Source of the DNA: Sediminimonas sp. | GTDB lineage: Bacteria > Pseudomonadota > Alphaproteobacteria > Rhodobacterales > Rhodobacteraceae | Length of the DNA: 50,813 bases | NCBI RefSeq assembly: GCF_024637375.1 | Contig: NZ_JAGXFK010000002.1 | Coordinates: forward strand, 1-50,813 | Direction: 5' to 3' | In this document: one piece after another, positions 32,116-42,466 of the stretch | Layout: each line of letters starts with the position of its first letter | Numbering within the stretch: the first letter of the stretch is position 1 | The notes under the pieces: generated by a model | Database searches by the model: none | What the model was told of the DNA's origin: nothing | The model's input: only the letters and a program-made list of their open reading frames with translations | Position numbers and translations under genes: made by a program

Positions 32116-32880
32116 TCAACGCGGCGCCGGCCATGGCAAGGGCGCGGCGTTGCGCAGCACCGCGCGCAGGTCAGCGGTATAGTCCTCGCCGTCGCCCGCG
32201 TGGTGGGGGCCGGTGTGCAGGACAAGACCGTCGTGCAGGCGCAGCGCCGCGCGCCCGCCCTTGCGCGCCCTGAGCAGCACCAGCCTCGCCGCGCGCCCGG
32301 CGCGCGGGATAAGCGGCAGCACCTCGACACTGCCCAGCCGCGCCTCGACCAGCGGCAGAAGCGCGCCCAGCCGTTCGGCCCGGTGAATCAGCGTGACCTG
32401 CCCGCGCGGGGCGGCGCGGCGGCTGGCGGCGTCGATCCAGTCGGCCAGCGGCGTGGCCTCGGCATGGGCGGCCTCGCGGCCCGTGTCTTGCGCGGCGGTG
32501 CGCGTGGCAGGCAGGTAATAGGGCGGGTTGGCGATGACGTGGTCGAACTGCCGCTGGCGCAGCGTGGCGGGCATCTGGGCCAGGTCGCCGGTCATCACCT
32601 CGAACGTGACACCGGCCTGCGCGGCATTGTCACGGGCCAGTTGGGCATAGCGCGGCTGCATCTCGATCCCGGTCAGGCTCAGCCCCGGCACCCGTGCCGC
32701 CAGGGCCAGGCTGGCCACGCCCACACCGCACCCCAGGTCGAGCACGCTTTGCCCCGTTTGCGCCGGCACCGCCGCGGCCAGCAACACCGGGTCGGTCCCG
32801 GCGCGATACCCGCGCGCGGGTTGCCAGACCCTGATCCGCCCGCCAAGGAAGGCGTCATGGGTCAGGTCACGGTTGCTCAT
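32116..32880 (-). CDS. tRNA1(Val) (adenine(37)-N6)-methyltransferase family protein
   Basis: 254 residues, a Rossmann-fold SAM-dependent methyltransferase. Motif I VLDLGCGVGVASLALA, and the N6-adenine signature NPPYYLP (NPPY). The N-terminus DAFLGGRIRVWQPARGYRAGTD is typical for YfiC/TrmN6-like proteins, which methylate A37 in tRNA1(Val) in E. coli. Specificity in this lineage is inferred. The start at 32880 overlaps the upstream DUF2007 gene by 14 bases, with GGAG before it, so the two are coupled. Confidence 0.85.
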   Translation of the reverse strand: MSNRDLTHDAFLGGRIRVWQPARGYRAGTDPVLLAAAVPAQTGQSVLDLGCGVGVASLALAARVPGLSLTGIEMQPRYAQLARDNAAQAGVTFEVMTGDLAQMPATLRQRQFDHVIANPPYYLPATRTAAQDTGREAAHAEATPLADWIDAASRRAAPRGQVTLIHRAERLGALLPLVEARLGSVEVLPLIPRAGRAARLVLLRARKGGRAALRLHDGLVLHTGPHHAGDGEDYTADLRAVLRNAAPLPWPAPR

Positions 32881-33088
32881 CCGGCTCCAGCCCATTTTCG
32901 CGCAGGGCGCGGGCCGCGGCGGCGTGGTCGGCGTCGGCCACCATCAGGCGGCGCGGCAATATGCCGATCGAGCCTTCCAGCACGCTCATGTTTACGTCCA
33001 TTTCAAAGCAGTCTATACCCTCGCCCCGAAGCAGCACCTTGGCGAATGCGATCGCGGTTGGGTCGTTTGATCTGAGAAGCTGTTTCAT
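32867..33088 (-). CDS. DUF2007-domain small protein
   Basis: 73 residues, MKQLLRSNDPTAIAFAKVLL at the start. The DUF2007 pattern (a beta-alpha fold with EGIDCFEMDVNMSVLEGSIG and LMVADADHAAAARAL) resembles GlnB-like or signal-transducing fragments, and the family is usually annotated as putative signal-transducing protein. It is the first gene of a two-gene unit with the methyltransferase, divergent from the polyprenyl synthase gene 55 bases away. Confidence 0.85.
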   Translation of the reverse strand: MKQLLRSNDPTAIAFAKVLLRGEGIDCFEMDVNMSVLEGSIGILPRRLMVADADHAAAARALRENGLEPDEQP

Positions 33089-33143
33089 GATGGGGACATA
33101 AGAGCATGGCGCCGGCATTGTCGAGCCATGTTGCAGGGGTGTG

Positions 33144-34145
33144 ATGAGCTTGGACAAAGCTGAAAGCAAGCCGCACGAGCAACTGGCCGCCCACCTGGCG
33201 GACGGGATGGAGGCGGTGAACGCTCTGATCCGGGCGCGCATGACCTCACGTCACGCGCCGCGCATCCCCGAGGTGACCGCGCACCTGGTCGAGGCGGGCG
33301 GCAAGCGCCTGCGCCCGATGCTGACGCTGGCGGCGGCCGATCTGTGCGGCTACGAAGGCGAGCACCACCTGCGCCTGGCAGCGACGGTCGAGTTCATCCA
33401 CACCGCCACGCTGCTGCACGACGACGTGGTCGATGAAAGCGGCCAGCGCCGCGGACGGCCCACGGCCAACCTGTTGTGGGACAACAAGTCGAGTGTGCTG
33501 GTGGGCGACTACCTGTTTTCGCGCGCCTTCCAGTTGATGGTGGAAACCGAAAACCTGCGCGTGCTGGACATCCTGGCCAACGCCTCGGCCACGATCGCCG
33601 AGGGCGAGGTCCTGCAACTGACCGCGGCGCAAGACCTGGCCACCGACGAAGACATCTACCTGGCCGTGGTGCGTGGCAAGACCGCGGCGCTGTTTGCCGC
33701 CGCCTGCCAGGTCGGCGGCGTGATCGCCGGCGCCGAGGAGGCGCGCGTTCAGGCGCTTTACGACTATGGCGATGCGCTTGGCGTGGCATTCCAGATCGCC
33801 GATGACCTGCTTGATTACCAGGGCCAGGCACAGAGTACCGGAAAGAACGTGGGCGACGATTTCCGCGAACGCAAGCTGACCCTGCCGGTGATCAAGGCGG
33901 TGGCACAGGCCGACCCCGAGGAGCGCGCATTCTGGGCGCGCACCATCGAGAAGGGGCAGCAGGAGGCGGGCGATCTGGACCACGCCATCGCCCTGCTGCA
34001 CCGGCACGGCGCGCTGGAGGCCACCCGAGCCGATGCGCTGGCCTGGGCGAGCAAGGCCAAGCACGCCTTGCGGGCACTTCCCGACCATCCCTTGCGGCTG
34101 ATGTTGACTGAACTGGCCGACTACGTGGTCGCGCGGGTGACCTGA
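33144..34145 (+). CDS. Polyprenyl diphosphate synthase (octaprenyl/decaprenyl type)
   Basis: 333 residues. A trans-prenyltransferase that extends FPP with IPP to make the ubiquinone side chain. First aspartate-rich motif LLHDDVVDES, second ADDLLDYQG, plus GGKRLRPML near the start and RRGRPTANLLW, all normal for IspB/DdsA. The residues before the first DDxxD, which set chain length, are small (HTATLL), consistent with a long product, probably decaprenyl as in other Rhodobacterales (inference). An alternative GTG start lies one codon earlier. It converges with ispE, 16 bases apart. Confidence 0.93.
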   Translation: MSLDKAESKPHEQLAAHLADGMEAVNALIRARMTSRHAPRIPEVTAHLVEAGGKRLRPMLTLAAADLCGYEGEHHLRLAATVEFIHTATLLHDDVVDESGQRRGRPTANLLWDNKSSVLVGDYLFSRAFQLMVETENLRVLDILANASATIAEGEVLQLTAAQDLATDEDIYLAVVRGKTAALFAAACQVGGVIAGAEEARVQALYDYGDALGVAFQIADDLLDYQGQAQSTGKNVGDDFRERKLTLPVIKAVAQADPEERAFWARTIEKGQQEAGDLDHAIALLHRHGALEATRADALAWASKAKHALRALPDHPLRLMLTELADYVVARVT

Positions 34146-34161
34146 GCCTGCACGCCCCGGC

Positions 34162-34989
34162 TCAGCGCAGCGTCACCGCCCGCACCCACCATTCGGGGCG
34201 CGCCAGCGCGGCGGCGGCGGCGCGGGCCGCGGCACGGCTGGAAAAGAGGCCGAAACAGGTGGCTCCCGACCCCGACATCCGCGCCAGCATGCACCCCGGC
34301 TGCGCCCCGAGCGCCGCCAGCACCGCGCCGATCGCCGGAACTTGTACCATCGCCGGGGCCTGCAAGTCGTTACGCTGCGCCGTCAACCAGCCGGTCAGTA
34401 CCCCGGCATCCGGCCAGCGCGGCAGTGACGCCGGCATCGGCGCGTTGTCGGCGCGTTCCATGGCGGCAAAGACCGGCCCGGTGGGCACGGCGACGCCGGG
34501 GTTGACCAGCACCGCGGCGAGCGGCGGGAATGCCGACAGGGGCGCGACAGCCTCACCGATTCCGCGCATCCGCGCGGCGCGCGCGACAAGGCACACCGGC
34601 ACGTCGGCGCCGAGGCTGGCAAGCGTGGCGGCGTCGGGCACCGGCCGGCCGGTCAGCCGCGCCACCGCGCGCAAGCAAGCCGCCGCGTCGGACGAGCCGC
34701 CGCCTATCCCGGCCGCGGCGGGCAGGTGCTTGTCCAGTGTGACATGCACCGGCGCCGCCATCATCCGCACCGCCCGCAACACCAGGTTGTCGCCGCCCGT
34801 GGGCACGCCCGCTGCCATCGGCCCGGTCACCGACAAGCCGGGCGTATCGGCCAGCGAGACGGTCAGGCGGTCGCCCACATCGGCGAAAGCCACCAGCGAA
34901 TCGAGCAGGTGATAGCCGTCGGCGCGGCGCCCGGTGACGTGCAGCGCAAGGTTGATCTTTGCCGGGGCGAACGCCTCAGTTGCCGCCAT
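34162..34989 (-). CDS. ispE: 4-diphosphocytidyl-2-C-methyl-D-erythritol kinase
   Basis: 275 residues of the GHMP kinase family. It phosphorylates CDP-ME in the non-mevalonate isoprenoid pathway. Motif 1 [11 protein letters not shown], the glycine-rich ATP loop [14 protein letters not shown], and motif 3 [11 protein letters not shown] are intact. The start at 34989 overlaps the end of the TPR gene by 14 bases, so they are co-transcribed. Nearby convergent ispB-type synthase gives a local isoprenoid theme. Confidence 0.95.
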   Translation of the reverse strand: MAATEAFAPAKINLALHVTGRRADGYHLLDSLVAFADVGDRLTVSLADTPGLSVTGPMAAGVPTGGDNLVLRAVRMMAAPVHVTLDKHLPAAAGIGGGSSDAAACLRAVARLTGRPVPDAATLASLGADVPVCLVARAARMRGIGEAVAPLSAFPPLAAVLVNPGVAVPTGPVFAAMERADNAPMPASLPRWPDAGVLTGWLTAQRNDLQAPAMVQVPAIGAVLAALGAQPGCMLARMSGSGATCFGLFSSRAAARAAAAALARPEWWVRAVTLR

Positions 34990-36697
34990 TGGCAACCTTG
35001 AGGGGGGCGGCGCCTTCCTCGGCCAGCACCTTGTCCAGCCCGACCGCGAGCTTGCGACGCACGCGGTCGGCATCGACCTCTTCCGAGGCATCGCCCTGCT
35101 CGATGAACGACAGCGCCCGGCGCCACTGGAACTCGGCCTCGCGGATGCGGCCCACGGCCCAGAGCACGTCGCCGAGGTGATCGTTGACCACCGGGTCGAC
35201 CGGCATCAATTCGACCGCGCGCTCCATGTGTGGCACGGCCTCTTCGTAGCGGTCGAGGCGGTAGAGCGCCCAGCCGAGGCTGTCGACGATATAGCCGCTT
35301 TCGGGTTGCGCCGCGACCGCGCGTTCGATCATCGACAACGCCTCGTCCAGCTTGATGCGCCTCTGGACCAGCGAGTAGCCGAGGTAATTGAGCACCTGCG
35401 GTTGGCCGGGGTTAAGCTCCAGCGCCTTGCGGAAATCGGCCTCGGCCTCGGGCCACTGGTCAAGGCGTTCATGGGCGATGGCACGGGCATAGAGGATGAA
35501 CCAGTTGTCCTTGCGCATGTCGTCGTAAAGCGCCAGCGCCGCGTCATAGGCCGCCACCGCCTCGTCGAAACGTTCGAGCTGGCGCATCAGGTCGCCCCGC
35601 GCCACATGCACCGAGGGCAGATCGCCGTTGGTACGACCGAGCTGCGCAAGCACTTCGGCAGCGGCATCGGTGCGCCCGGCGTGGCGCAGCGCCTCGGCGC
35701 GGCCCAGCTCGGCGCTGGCAAAGGCAGGGTGATCGCGAGGCACCTCGCGATAGGCCTCGACCGCCAGTTCATGGCGACCCATTTCTTCGAGCAGCGCCGC
35801 GCTCATCAGCAGCGCGCCGGTGTGATCGGGGCGCAGGTACTGCGCGGCGCCGGCATAGACCAGCGCATATTCCGGTTCGGCCTGTCCGGAGATCGCCATG
35901 GCGACGGAATGGAATACTTCGGCCATGCCGTCGCGCGCCGATTGCAGATGCGTGAACGGCAGTGCCTCGCCCGCGGCCAGCTTGGCACGCAGGACCTTCA
36001 TCTCGGGGTCGGCCTCGCTGCCGGTAGCCCGGTCGATCAACGCCAGTGCGTCATCGTTGCGCCCCAGCTGGCTCAGCACCTGCACCCGCGCGGTGATGCC
36101 GCGCCGGGTCGATTGCAGGGCACCGCCATCGCTTTGGGCAAAGATCGCCTCGGCGCCTTCGAAATCGCCGACCGAGGCCAGGGCCAGCGCCTTGTGATAG
36201 GTCCCGAACCCGGCCAGCCCGTCTTCCTGTGCGACGGCATCGAAGGCCTTCAGTGCGGCCTCGACATCACCGCCGCCCAGCAGTGCCCAGCCGCGCGCCA
36301 GGCCGTCCACCAGCGGGCCGACGCCACGATCCTCGTCGATGCGGGAGATCACCGCCGCGGCATCGCCGATGCTGGCCTCGTGCGCCAACAGCGCCAGGCT
36401 GGCCAGTTGGCTGGTGAGGCCGTCGGCCTCGATCTTGCGGGCGATCGGCACCGCCCTGTCCATGTTGCCCAGGGCCAGTTGCGACAGCAGCGCCTGCTCC
36501 AGGATTTCGGGGTTGGAGGGGTCGCTGACCAGCGCCCGCGTGAAATACTCGGCCGCGCTCGGGAAATCGCGTGCGGCAGCGGCCTGCCGGGCGGCCAGAT
36601 AGGCACCCGTATCGGCGCCGGCGTACAGCGGTTCAGCCCCGGTCATGGCCAGCGTGGCCGCGACAGCAAGACCTGCCATTTTCAGTTTCCCGGTCAC
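34976..36697 (-). CDS. TPR-repeat protein with signal peptide
   Basis: 573 residues from a GTG start at 36697 (GAAGGGGG upstream), which leaves a Sec-type signal peptide ([15 protein letters not shown], then AEPLYA). The remainder is a chain of tetratricopeptide repeats of about 34 residues, clear examples being [19 protein letters not shown] and the next two units to [19 protein letters not shown]. It should be periplasmic or attached to the outer membrane and act as a protein-interaction scaffold; no enzymatic domain is visible. An upstream ATG at 36763 is possible but would interrupt the signal sequence. Confidence 0.85.
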   Translation of the reverse strand: MTGKLKMAGLAVAATLAMTGAEPLYAGADTGAYLAARQAAAARDFPSAAEYFTRALVSDPSNPEILEQALLSQLALGNMDRAVPIARKIEADGLTSQLASLALLAHEASIGDAAAVISRIDEDRGVGPLVDGLARGWALLGGGDVEAALKAFDAVAQEDGLAGFGTYHKALALASVGDFEGAEAIFAQSDGGALQSTRRGITARVQVLSQLGRNDDALALIDRATGSEADPEMKVLRAKLAAGEALPFTHLQSARDGMAEVFHSVAMAISGQAEPEYALVYAGAAQYLRPDHTGALLMSAALLEEMGRHELAVEAYREVPRDHPAFASAELGRAEALRHAGRTDAAAEVLAQLGRTNGDLPSVHVARGDLMRQLERFDEAVAAYDAALALYDDMRKDNWFILYARAIAHERLDQWPEAEADFRKALELNPGQPQVLNYLGYSLVQRRIKLDEALSMIERAVAAQPESGYIVDSLGWALYRLDRYEEAVPHMERAVELMPVDPVVNDHLGDVLWAVGRIREAEFQWRRALSFIEQGDASEEVDADRVRRKLAVGLDKVLAEEGAAPLKVANGGN

Positions 36698-36817
36698 GCG
36701 GTTGCCCCCTTCAGAAATAACCGTTTCGGCGATGCACCCTAGCGCAGACAGCGCCGGATGCAATGCACGGACGGGCGCAGGCGCGCCGCGGGCGGAACGT
36801 TGCTGCCCCGGACACGC

Positions 36818-38467
36818 CTACATGTTGGGGTAGTTGGGCCCGTCGCCGCCCTGCGGAGTGACCCAGTTGATGTTCTGGCTGGGATCCTTGATGTCGCAGG
36901 TCTTGCAGTGCACGCAGTTCTGGAAGTTGATGACGAACTTGGGCTCCTTGCCCTCTTCACGGACCACTTCGTAGACACCCGCCGGGCAGTAGCGCTGCGC
37001 CGGCTCGTCGTATTTCGGCAGGTTGACCTCGATCGGCACCTCCGGGTCTTTCAGGTGCAGGTGGCAGGGCTGGTTTTCCTCGTGATTGGTCATCGAGAAC
37101 GACACGTTGGTCAGCCGGTCAAAGCTGAGCCTGCCATCGGGCTTGGGGTAGTCGATCTGCTTGAACTTGTCGGCGGTGCCGGTAGCCTCGGCATCGGTCT
37201 TGCCGTGCTTCATGGTGCCGAAGAGCGAAAAGCCCATGGTGTTGGTCCACATGTCGAACCCGCCAAGCGCGAGGCTGGGCAGCAGCCCCCATTTCGACCA
37301 CATCGGCTTGACGTTGCGAACCCGTTTCAGGTCGCGGCCGATGGCGCCGGTGCGCACCTCTTGCTCGTAGGCGGTCAGCTCGTCGCTGGCGCGGCCTGCC
37401 TTGATGGCCTCGTGCGCCGCCTCGGCCGCGGCCTTTCCAGACAGCATGGCGTTGTGGTTGCCCTTGATGCGCGGCACGTTGACCATGCCCACCGAACAGC
37501 CCAACAGGGCCACGCCGGGAGCGACCATTTTCGGCATCGACTGCCAGCCGCCCTCGGAAATCGCGCGGGCACCGTAGGCCACGCGCTTGGCCCCCTTCAG
37601 CAGGTCGGCCACCATCGGGTGGTGCTTGAATCGCTGGAATTCCATGTAGGGGTAGAGGTGCGGGTTCTCATAATTCAGGTGCACCACGAAGCCCACGTAG
37701 ACCTGGTTGTTTTCCAGATGGTAGATGAAGCTGCCGCCGCCCGCGTTCGAGCCCAGCGGCCAGCCCATGGTGTGGGTGACCTCGCCCTCGTTGTGCTTGT
37801 CGGGGTCAACCTCCCATATTTCCTTCATGCCAAGGCCGAACTTCTGCGGCTCCTTCCCCTTCGACAGGTCGTATTTCGCCATCACCTCCTTGGCGAGGCT
37901 GCCGCGCACGCCCTCGGACAGGAACACGTACTTGCCGTGCAGTTCCATCCCCGGTTCGGTGTTCGGCCCGATCGTGCCGTCGGGTTCCAGCCCGAAGACC
38001 CCGGCGACCACGCCCTTGACCTCGCCATCGTCGCCATAGACCATTTCGGAGCAGGCCATGCCGGCAAAGATTTCCACCCCCAGTTCCTCGGCCTGCTCGG
38101 CCATCCAGCGGCAGACATTGCCCATGCTGACGATGTAATTGCCGTGGTTCGACATCAGCGGCGGCATCGGCCAGTTGGGGACGCGCACATTGCCGCCCTC
38201 GCCCAACATGTAGAAGTTGTCCTCGCGCACCGGCGTGTTGAGGGGCGCGCCCTTGTCCTTCCAGTCGGGGATCAGCGCATCCAGGCCGCACGGGTCGAGC
38301 ACCGCACCCGAGAGGATGTGCGCCCCGACTTCGGAGCCTTTTTCCAGCACCACGACATCCAGATCGGCATCGAGTTGCTTGAGCCGGATCGCCGCGCCGA
38401 GTCCCGCGGGCCCCGCGCCGACGATCACCACGTCGTATTCCATTGCTTCGCGTTCAATCTCGGCCAC
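36818..38467 (-). CDS. Electron-transfer flavoprotein-ubiquinone oxidoreductase
   Basis: 549 residues. It carries electrons from ETF (fed by acyl-CoA and other dehydrogenases) to ubiquinone at the inner membrane face. FAD-binding GAGPAGLG (17-24) begins the Rossmann fold. The C-terminal [4Fe-4S] ligands are Cys494 (RYCPAGVYE), Cys518, Cys521 and Cys524 ([12 protein letters not shown]). A membrane-contact hydrophobic segment lies in the quinone domain ([13 protein letters not shown]). It is the step that links the acyl-CoA dehydrogenase at 43531-45228 to respiration. Electron-transfer flavoprotein genes themselves are not in the window. Confidence 0.95.
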   Translation of the reverse strand: MAEIEREAMEYDVVIVGAGPAGLGAAIRLKQLDADLDVVVLEKGSEVGAHILSGAVLDPCGLDALIPDWKDKGAPLNTPVREDNFYMLGEGGNVRVPNWPMPPLMSNHGNYIVSMGNVCRWMAEQAEELGVEIFAGMACSEMVYGDDGEVKGVVAGVFGLEPDGTIGPNTEPGMELHGKYVFLSEGVRGSLAKEVMAKYDLSKGKEPQKFGLGMKEIWEVDPDKHNEGEVTHTMGWPLGSNAGGGSFIYHLENNQVYVGFVVHLNYENPHLYPYMEFQRFKHHPMVADLLKGAKRVAYGARAISEGGWQSMPKMVAPGVALLGCSVGMVNVPRIKGNHNAMLSGKAAAEAAHEAIKAGRASDELTAYEQEVRTGAIGRDLKRVRNVKPMWSKWGLLPSLALGGFDMWTNTMGFSLFGTMKHGKTDAEATGTADKFKQIDYPKPDGRLSFDRLTNVSFSMTNHEENQPCHLHLKDPEVPIEVNLPKYDEPAQRYCPAGVYEVVREEGKEPKFVINFQNCVHCKTCDIKDPSQNINWVTPQGGDGPNYPNM

Positions 38468-38662
38468 GTCCTGTCCTCCGCCGTTGGCGCGCTGCGCCCA
38501 AAAGTTCAGCGGAAACTAGACCAGCTTGCAGGGCGGATCAATCGCTACGCGGCGGCGCAGAATGGAATTGGTGCGCCGCGCCGGGCTGCCCGCGCTCGGG
38601 CGCAGGCGGCGACAATCTGCAGACACGGCGACGGCAAAGCGCCGCGCGCGCACCACGGGGCC

Positions 38663-38692
38663 TTGACTTTGCAAGGTCTAAGCGGATTTACA
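38663..38692 (+). promoter_or_regulatory. Candidate promoter of greA
   Basis: TTGACT (38663-38668), then TTTACA 18 bases later (38687-38692). The -35 is close to consensus, the -10 poor. It lies 46 bases before the greA start in an otherwise gene-free 270-base gap that shows no other structure. Confidence 0.4.
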
Positions 38693-38737
38693 CGGTTTGG
38701 TGACAAATCCCGACTTTCATCACGACGCAGGGTAGCC

Positions 38738-39208
38738 ATGGAAAAGATACCGATGACACGCGCGGGGCATTCCGCGCTTGAGGCCGAGCTGAAACAGCTC
38801 AAGTCGGTCGAACGGCCGGCGATCATCCGGGCGATTTCCGAGGCCCGCGAACACGGCGACCTGTCGGAGAACGCCGAGTATCACTCGGCGCGCGAGAAGC
38901 AGTCGTTCATCGAGGGGCGCATCAAGGAACTGGAAAGCGCCATCTCGCTGGCCGACGTCATCGACCCGGCCAAGTTGTCGGGGCCGATCAAGTTCGGCGC
39001 GACGGTCACGGTCGTGGACGAGGACACCGACGACGAAAAGACCTGGCAGATCGTGGGCGAGCACGAGGCCAATATCGAGAAGGGTCTTCTCAACATCAAG
39101 TCGCCCATCGCGCGCGCCCTGATCGGCAAGGACGAGGGCGACAGTGTCGAGGTGCGCACCCCCGGTGGGGAAAAATCCTACGAGATCCTGAAAATCGTGT
39201 ATTCCTGA
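38738..39208 (+). CDS. greA: Transcript-cleavage factor GreA
   Basis: 156 residues, the normal size. It inserts a coiled coil into the secondary channel of RNA polymerase and stimulates cleavage of backtracked RNA. The N-terminal coiled coil carries the acidic tip [13 protein letters not shown] (Asp and Glu at the loop), and the C-terminal FKBP-like domain includes [18 protein letters not shown]. The start at 38738 gives [18 protein letters not shown]. Confidence 0.97.
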   Translation: MEKIPMTRAGHSALEAELKQLKSVERPAIIRAISEAREHGDLSENAEYHSAREKQSFIEGRIKELESAISLADVIDPAKLSGPIKFGATVTVVDEDTDDEKTWQIVGEHEANIEKGLLNIKSPIARALIGKDEGDSVEVRTPGGEKSYEILKIVYS

Positions 39209-39235
39209 TAGGCGGGTAATCGGGAAGACGGGCGC

Positions 39236-40261
39236 ATGTCCGACAAAAGCGACAGCCGCCCGGCATTGCCGGGCATCCATGACCGGCCCGTGCAGGGCCG
39301 CATCACCGGGATCGAAATCACCGCGGTGGTGATGTCGGTGCTGTGGCTGGGCGGCGCGGGTTACTATTTCCTTTTCGCGGGGGACGAAGCCGCGCCGGCG
39401 ACAGGCGGCGGTTTCCTTCTCACGATGCTGGTGGTGTTCCTGCCCGTGGCGATGATCTGGGTCGCGGCCACGGCGGCGCGCGCCAGCCGCGTGATGCGCG
39501 AGGAAAGCCATCGCCTGCAAGCCGCCATCGACGCGATTCGCCACGCCTATGTCGCCCAGAGCCAGATGAACGGCGCGCGCAGTGACAAGACCCTGGCGGC
39601 CAAGCTGGAAGAGATCGCCGAGGCGCAGAAAAAGACCGAAACGGCGCTGGCCGTGTTCACCACCACGCGCGAACGCAGCGCCCCGCTGCGCGACGCGCCC
39701 CGGCCGGCGGCGGATGGTAGCGGCGACGGCGAAGCGGGCGACGACCAGGCACCGCTGCCGCTGGGAACCCCGGTCGAGGAAATCGGCCCGGCGCTGTCGC
39801 GCGCGGATTTCATCCTCGCGCTCAATTTCCCCGAGACAACCGAGGACGAGGCCGGTTTCGCCGCCCTGCGCAAGGCGCTGCGCGACCGCGAGGCGGCGCA
39901 GCTTATTCGCGCCAGCCAGGACGTGCTGACGCTGCTCAGCCAGGACGGAATCTACATGGACGACCTGCGCCCCGACATGGCGCGCACCGAGGTCTGGCGC
40001 CGCTTCGCCGCCGGCGAACGGGGCGGCGCCGTGGCTGCGCTTGGCGGTATCCGCGACCGCTCGTCGCTGGCGCTGACGGCGGGGCGGATGAAACAAGACC
40101 CGATCTTTCGCGATGCCGCGCATCACTTCCTGCGTCGCTTCGACCGGATGCTGGTGGAGTTCGAGCAAACCGCCACCGACACCGACATATCGCAGCTTGC
40201 AAGCACACGCACGGCGCGCGCCTTCATGCTGGTGGGGCGCGTGGCGGGTATCTTCGGCTGA
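39236..40261 (+). CDS. Inner-membrane protein of unknown function
   Basis: 341 residues. Two membrane spans near residues 27-47 (ITAVVMSVLWLGGAGYYFLF) and 59-80, then a long helical region with Lys/Glu-rich coiled coil (85-140) and a mainly helical C-terminal domain of about 150 residues (FILALNFPETTEDEAGF to the end). The C-terminal part is cytoplasmic by the positive-inside rule. I do not recognise a named family; it looks conserved in shape to proteins downstream of greA in Rhodobacterales. It starts 27 bases after greA, so probably co-transcribed. Confidence 0.75.
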   Translation: MSDKSDSRPALPGIHDRPVQGRITGIEITAVVMSVLWLGGAGYYFLFAGDEAAPATGGGFLLTMLVVFLPVAMIWVAATAARASRVMREESHRLQAAIDAIRHAYVAQSQMNGARSDKTLAAKLEEIAEAQKKTETALAVFTTTRERSAPLRDAPRPAADGSGDGEAGDDQAPLPLGTPVEEIGPALSRADFILALNFPETTEDEAGFAALRKALRDREAAQLIRASQDVLTLLSQDGIYMDDLRPDMARTEVWRRFAAGERGGAVAALGGIRDRSSLALTAGRMKQDPIFRDAAHHFLRRFDRMLVEFEQTATDTDISQLASTRTARAFMLVGRVAGIFG

Positions 40262-40377
40262 GGCCCCCGCCCCTTTCCGGTCACCCGCCCCACATGGCAG
40301 GGGGCGTTGCATCCCCTGCGCATCGCGGCTAACCCTTTGCCCGACCCGGTGCATTCCCCGTCTGAGAGGCCGCGCGC

Positions 40378-41094
40378 ATGCCGCTTGAAACCCAGCGATC
40401 CGCCTATTGGCGCGGCGTCCGAGACGGGGCGCCGTTTCTGCTGGTGGTCACCCCGTTCGCGATGCTGTTCGGCGTCGTTGCCACCGAGGCGGGCCTGAAC
40501 CTGGTCGAGACGATGGCGTTCTCGATCGTAGTGATCGCCGGCGCGGCACAGTTCGCGGCGGTACAGTTGATGGTCGACAACGCGCCGACGGTGGTGGTTC
40601 TGGCCTCGTCGCTGGCGATCAACCTGCGCATGGCGATGTATTCGGCCTCGTTGACGCCGCACCTGGGGCGTGCACCGCTGTGGCAGCGCGTGCTGGTGGC
40701 CTATTTCATGGTCGACCAGACCTATGCCTGCTCGATCGCCAAGTACGAGACCGAGCCCGACTGGGGCGTCGGGCAGAAGATCGCCTATTTCTTCGGCACC
40801 ATGACACCGATCTGCCCGATGTGGTACGCGATGACGCTGGCGGGGGCGCTGATCGGGTCGGCCATGCCGGCGGGGCTGGCACTGGATTTCGCGGTGCCGA
40901 TCACCTTCATCGCGCTGATCGCGCCGATGCTGCGCACCGCCGCGCACAAGGTGGCGGCACTGGTCGCGGTGGCGCTGGCGCTGGTGCTGGCGGGACTGCC
41001 GTATAACCTGGGCCTGATCCTGGCCGGGATGGGCGGCATGATGGCCGGCGCGCGAGTCGAGATGTGGCTGGAAAGGCGCGGGTTATGGAGCTAG
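40378..41094 (+). CDS. azlC: AzlC-family branched-chain amino acid exporter, large subunit
   Basis: 238 residues with about seven to eight spans. Family marks: FAMLFGVVATEAGLN, VIAGAAQFAAVQLM and LAINLRMAMYSASLTPHLG. AzlCD pairs export branched-chain amino acids or azaleucine in Bacillus (established for that system). The stop overlaps the azlD start by ten bases, so subunits are coupled. Confidence 0.9.
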   Translation: MPLETQRSAYWRGVRDGAPFLLVVTPFAMLFGVVATEAGLNLVETMAFSIVVIAGAAQFAAVQLMVDNAPTVVVLASSLAINLRMAMYSASLTPHLGRAPLWQRVLVAYFMVDQTYACSIAKYETEPDWGVGQKIAYFFGTMTPICPMWYAMTLAGALIGSAMPAGLALDFAVPITFIALIAPMLRTAAHKVAALVAVALALVLAGLPYNLGLILAGMGGMMAGARVEMWLERRGLWS

Positions 41095-41414
41095 ACAGCA
41101 CACAGGTCTGGGTTGTGATCATCCTGCTGGGGCTGGGCAGTTTCGGGCTGCGCTTCGTGTTCCTCGGTCTGATCGGCGACCGGCCGATGCCGCCATGGGT
41201 GCTGCGCCACCTGCGCTACACGGCGGTGGCGGTGTTGCCGGCGCTGGTCGCCCCGATGGTGGCCTGGCCCGGCGCCACCGATGGCCAGCTCGATGCGCCA
41301 CGCCTGGCCGCGGCGCTGGTCACGCTGGGGGTGGGGTATTTCACCAAGAATGTCCTGGCAGCGATCGGCCTTGGGGCCGCCACGCTTTACGGGCTGCTCT
41401 ACCTGTTGGGGTGA
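41085..41414 (+). CDS. azlD: AzlD-family small exporter subunit
   Basis: 109 residues, four hydrophobic spans. Family signature GLGSFGLRFVFL at the start, PPWVLRHLRYTAVAVLPALV and GVGYFTKNVLAAIGLGAATL. The start at 41085 lies inside the end of azlC; an earlier in-frame start would be embedded deeper. Confidence 0.9.
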   Translation: MELDSTQVWVVIILLGLGSFGLRFVFLGLIGDRPMPPWVLRHLRYTAVAVLPALVAPMVAWPGATDGQLDAPRLAAALVTLGVGYFTKNVLAAIGLGAATLYGLLYLLG

Positions 41415-41556
41415 AGCGCGAAGAGCGACAAGGCCGCAGTGCCGGTGCGGCTGTACGCGCACGCAGGCCGCGCCCTTTTACGCGCGAACAACGCCCTGTG
41501 ACGACCAAAGCATGGCGTACTGAACGCGCGGGCCGAATGTCGGAAGGCTGTTGCCC

Positions 41557-42219
41557 TCAGCCCTCTTTTTTCGCGGTATTCCTGTCGGCCCTGGCACGGT
41601 CGGCGGCGACGGCCCCGGGGTTATAGGCACGCAGAGCCTTGGTCTTGTCGGCGTCGTCGTATTCGTAAAGCTTGCGCGAGGTCGCTCCGGGCAGGCGACC
41701 GAATTGCTCGGCCAGATTGCGCGGGTACCATGTCTGTCTGAAACTACTGCCGACGCCGTCAAGTTGGGCGAGGATGCGCGAGGTGCTTACCGAGCATTGC
41801 GCATCGGGCACCTCGCCATAGGCCGTGGCGATCTGAAGTGCCTTCTCCGCGGTGTCGGCCGACACTGGCACCTCCTGCACCTGGACGTGGTACGTCTCGC
41901 GGGCGTGGAAGCGGGTGTAGACATCGGCGACCTGTGGTGTCACGCCATAGACGACATCACCGCGCGCCACGATCTTGCCGGCCTTTCGGAACGTTCCGGC
42001 CGGGTCGAAGATCACCCGCTGCGAACCGTTGATCATCAGCGACGTGTGTGCGCCCGAGCCGGTGTCGTTCGAAATCATCGTGAACAGTGTCAGCTTCGGC
42101 GGGCCGTTGTGGCGGTAGGCGGCGCGTGTCACTGCCTCGTCGCTGACCGGCGGATCGGTCTTGACCGCGCAGCCCGAGACCAGCGTTATCGCGACAAGCG
42201 CGGCAATCCAGAAACGCAT
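41557..42219 (-). CDS. Lipoprotein of unknown function
   Basis: 220 residues. Lipobox ITLVSGCAVK with Cys17, so an outer- or inner-membrane-anchored periplasmic lipoprotein. The mature part contains LTLFTMISNDTGSGAHTSLMINGSQRVIFDP, a pattern that recalls NlpC/P60-like or DUF4105-type domains (His in AHTSL), without an obvious full catalytic set. GGAAGGG precedes the ATG. Conserved in related bacteria by look; role unknown. Confidence 0.8.
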   Translation of the reverse strand: MRFWIAALVAITLVSGCAVKTDPPVSDEAVTRAAYRHNGPPKLTLFTMISNDTGSGAHTSLMINGSQRVIFDPAGTFRKAGKIVARGDVVYGVTPQVADVYTRFHARETYHVQVQEVPVSADTAEKALQIATAYGEVPDAQCSVSTSRILAQLDGVGSSFRQTWYPRNLAEQFGRLPGATSRKLYEYDDADKTKALRAYNPGAVAADRARADRNTAKKEG

Positions 42220-42264
42220 CGCGATGCCCTTCCCCGTATGTCGGCCCGGCGCGGGAGCCGGTGC

Positions 42265-42399
42265 TCAGCTATTGAAGATCGCCAGGAAGATCAGCACCGC
42301 GATGGCTATGCCGCCCACCCAGGTAGAGGCCTTTATGAAGCCTTCGAAGGTCTTTTCCTTCTCGGTGATGTCCATGTTGCCGTGCTCGTGGTCTGCCAT
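42265..42399 (-). CDS. aa3-type cytochrome c oxidase subunit IV
   Basis: 44 residues: a hydrophilic start (MADHEHGNMDITEKEKTFEG) and one membrane helix (WVGGIAIAVLIFLAIF). It matches the small subunit IV of the Rhodobacterales/Paracoccus aa3 oxidase, which packs against subunits I and III. It is an orphan here, far from any ctaCDE genes, which is usual for this family. The ATG at 42399 leaves the correct length. Confidence 0.9.
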   Translation of the reverse strand: MADHEHGNMDITEKEKTFEGFIKASTWVGGIAIAVLIFLAIFNS

Positions 42400-42466
42400 G
42401 TTCGCGGTCCTTCCCCTGTTGCGGTTTGCGCGTCGTCCTACCTTATTGCCCAAACCCTGTCACCGG

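Noticed and set aside
34934-39208. Two very long plus-strand frames (602 and 816 codons) across the TPR and ETF-QO genes
   Set aside because: Compositional shadows of minus-strand genes with clear motifs. Only the final 157 codons of the second are real (greA).
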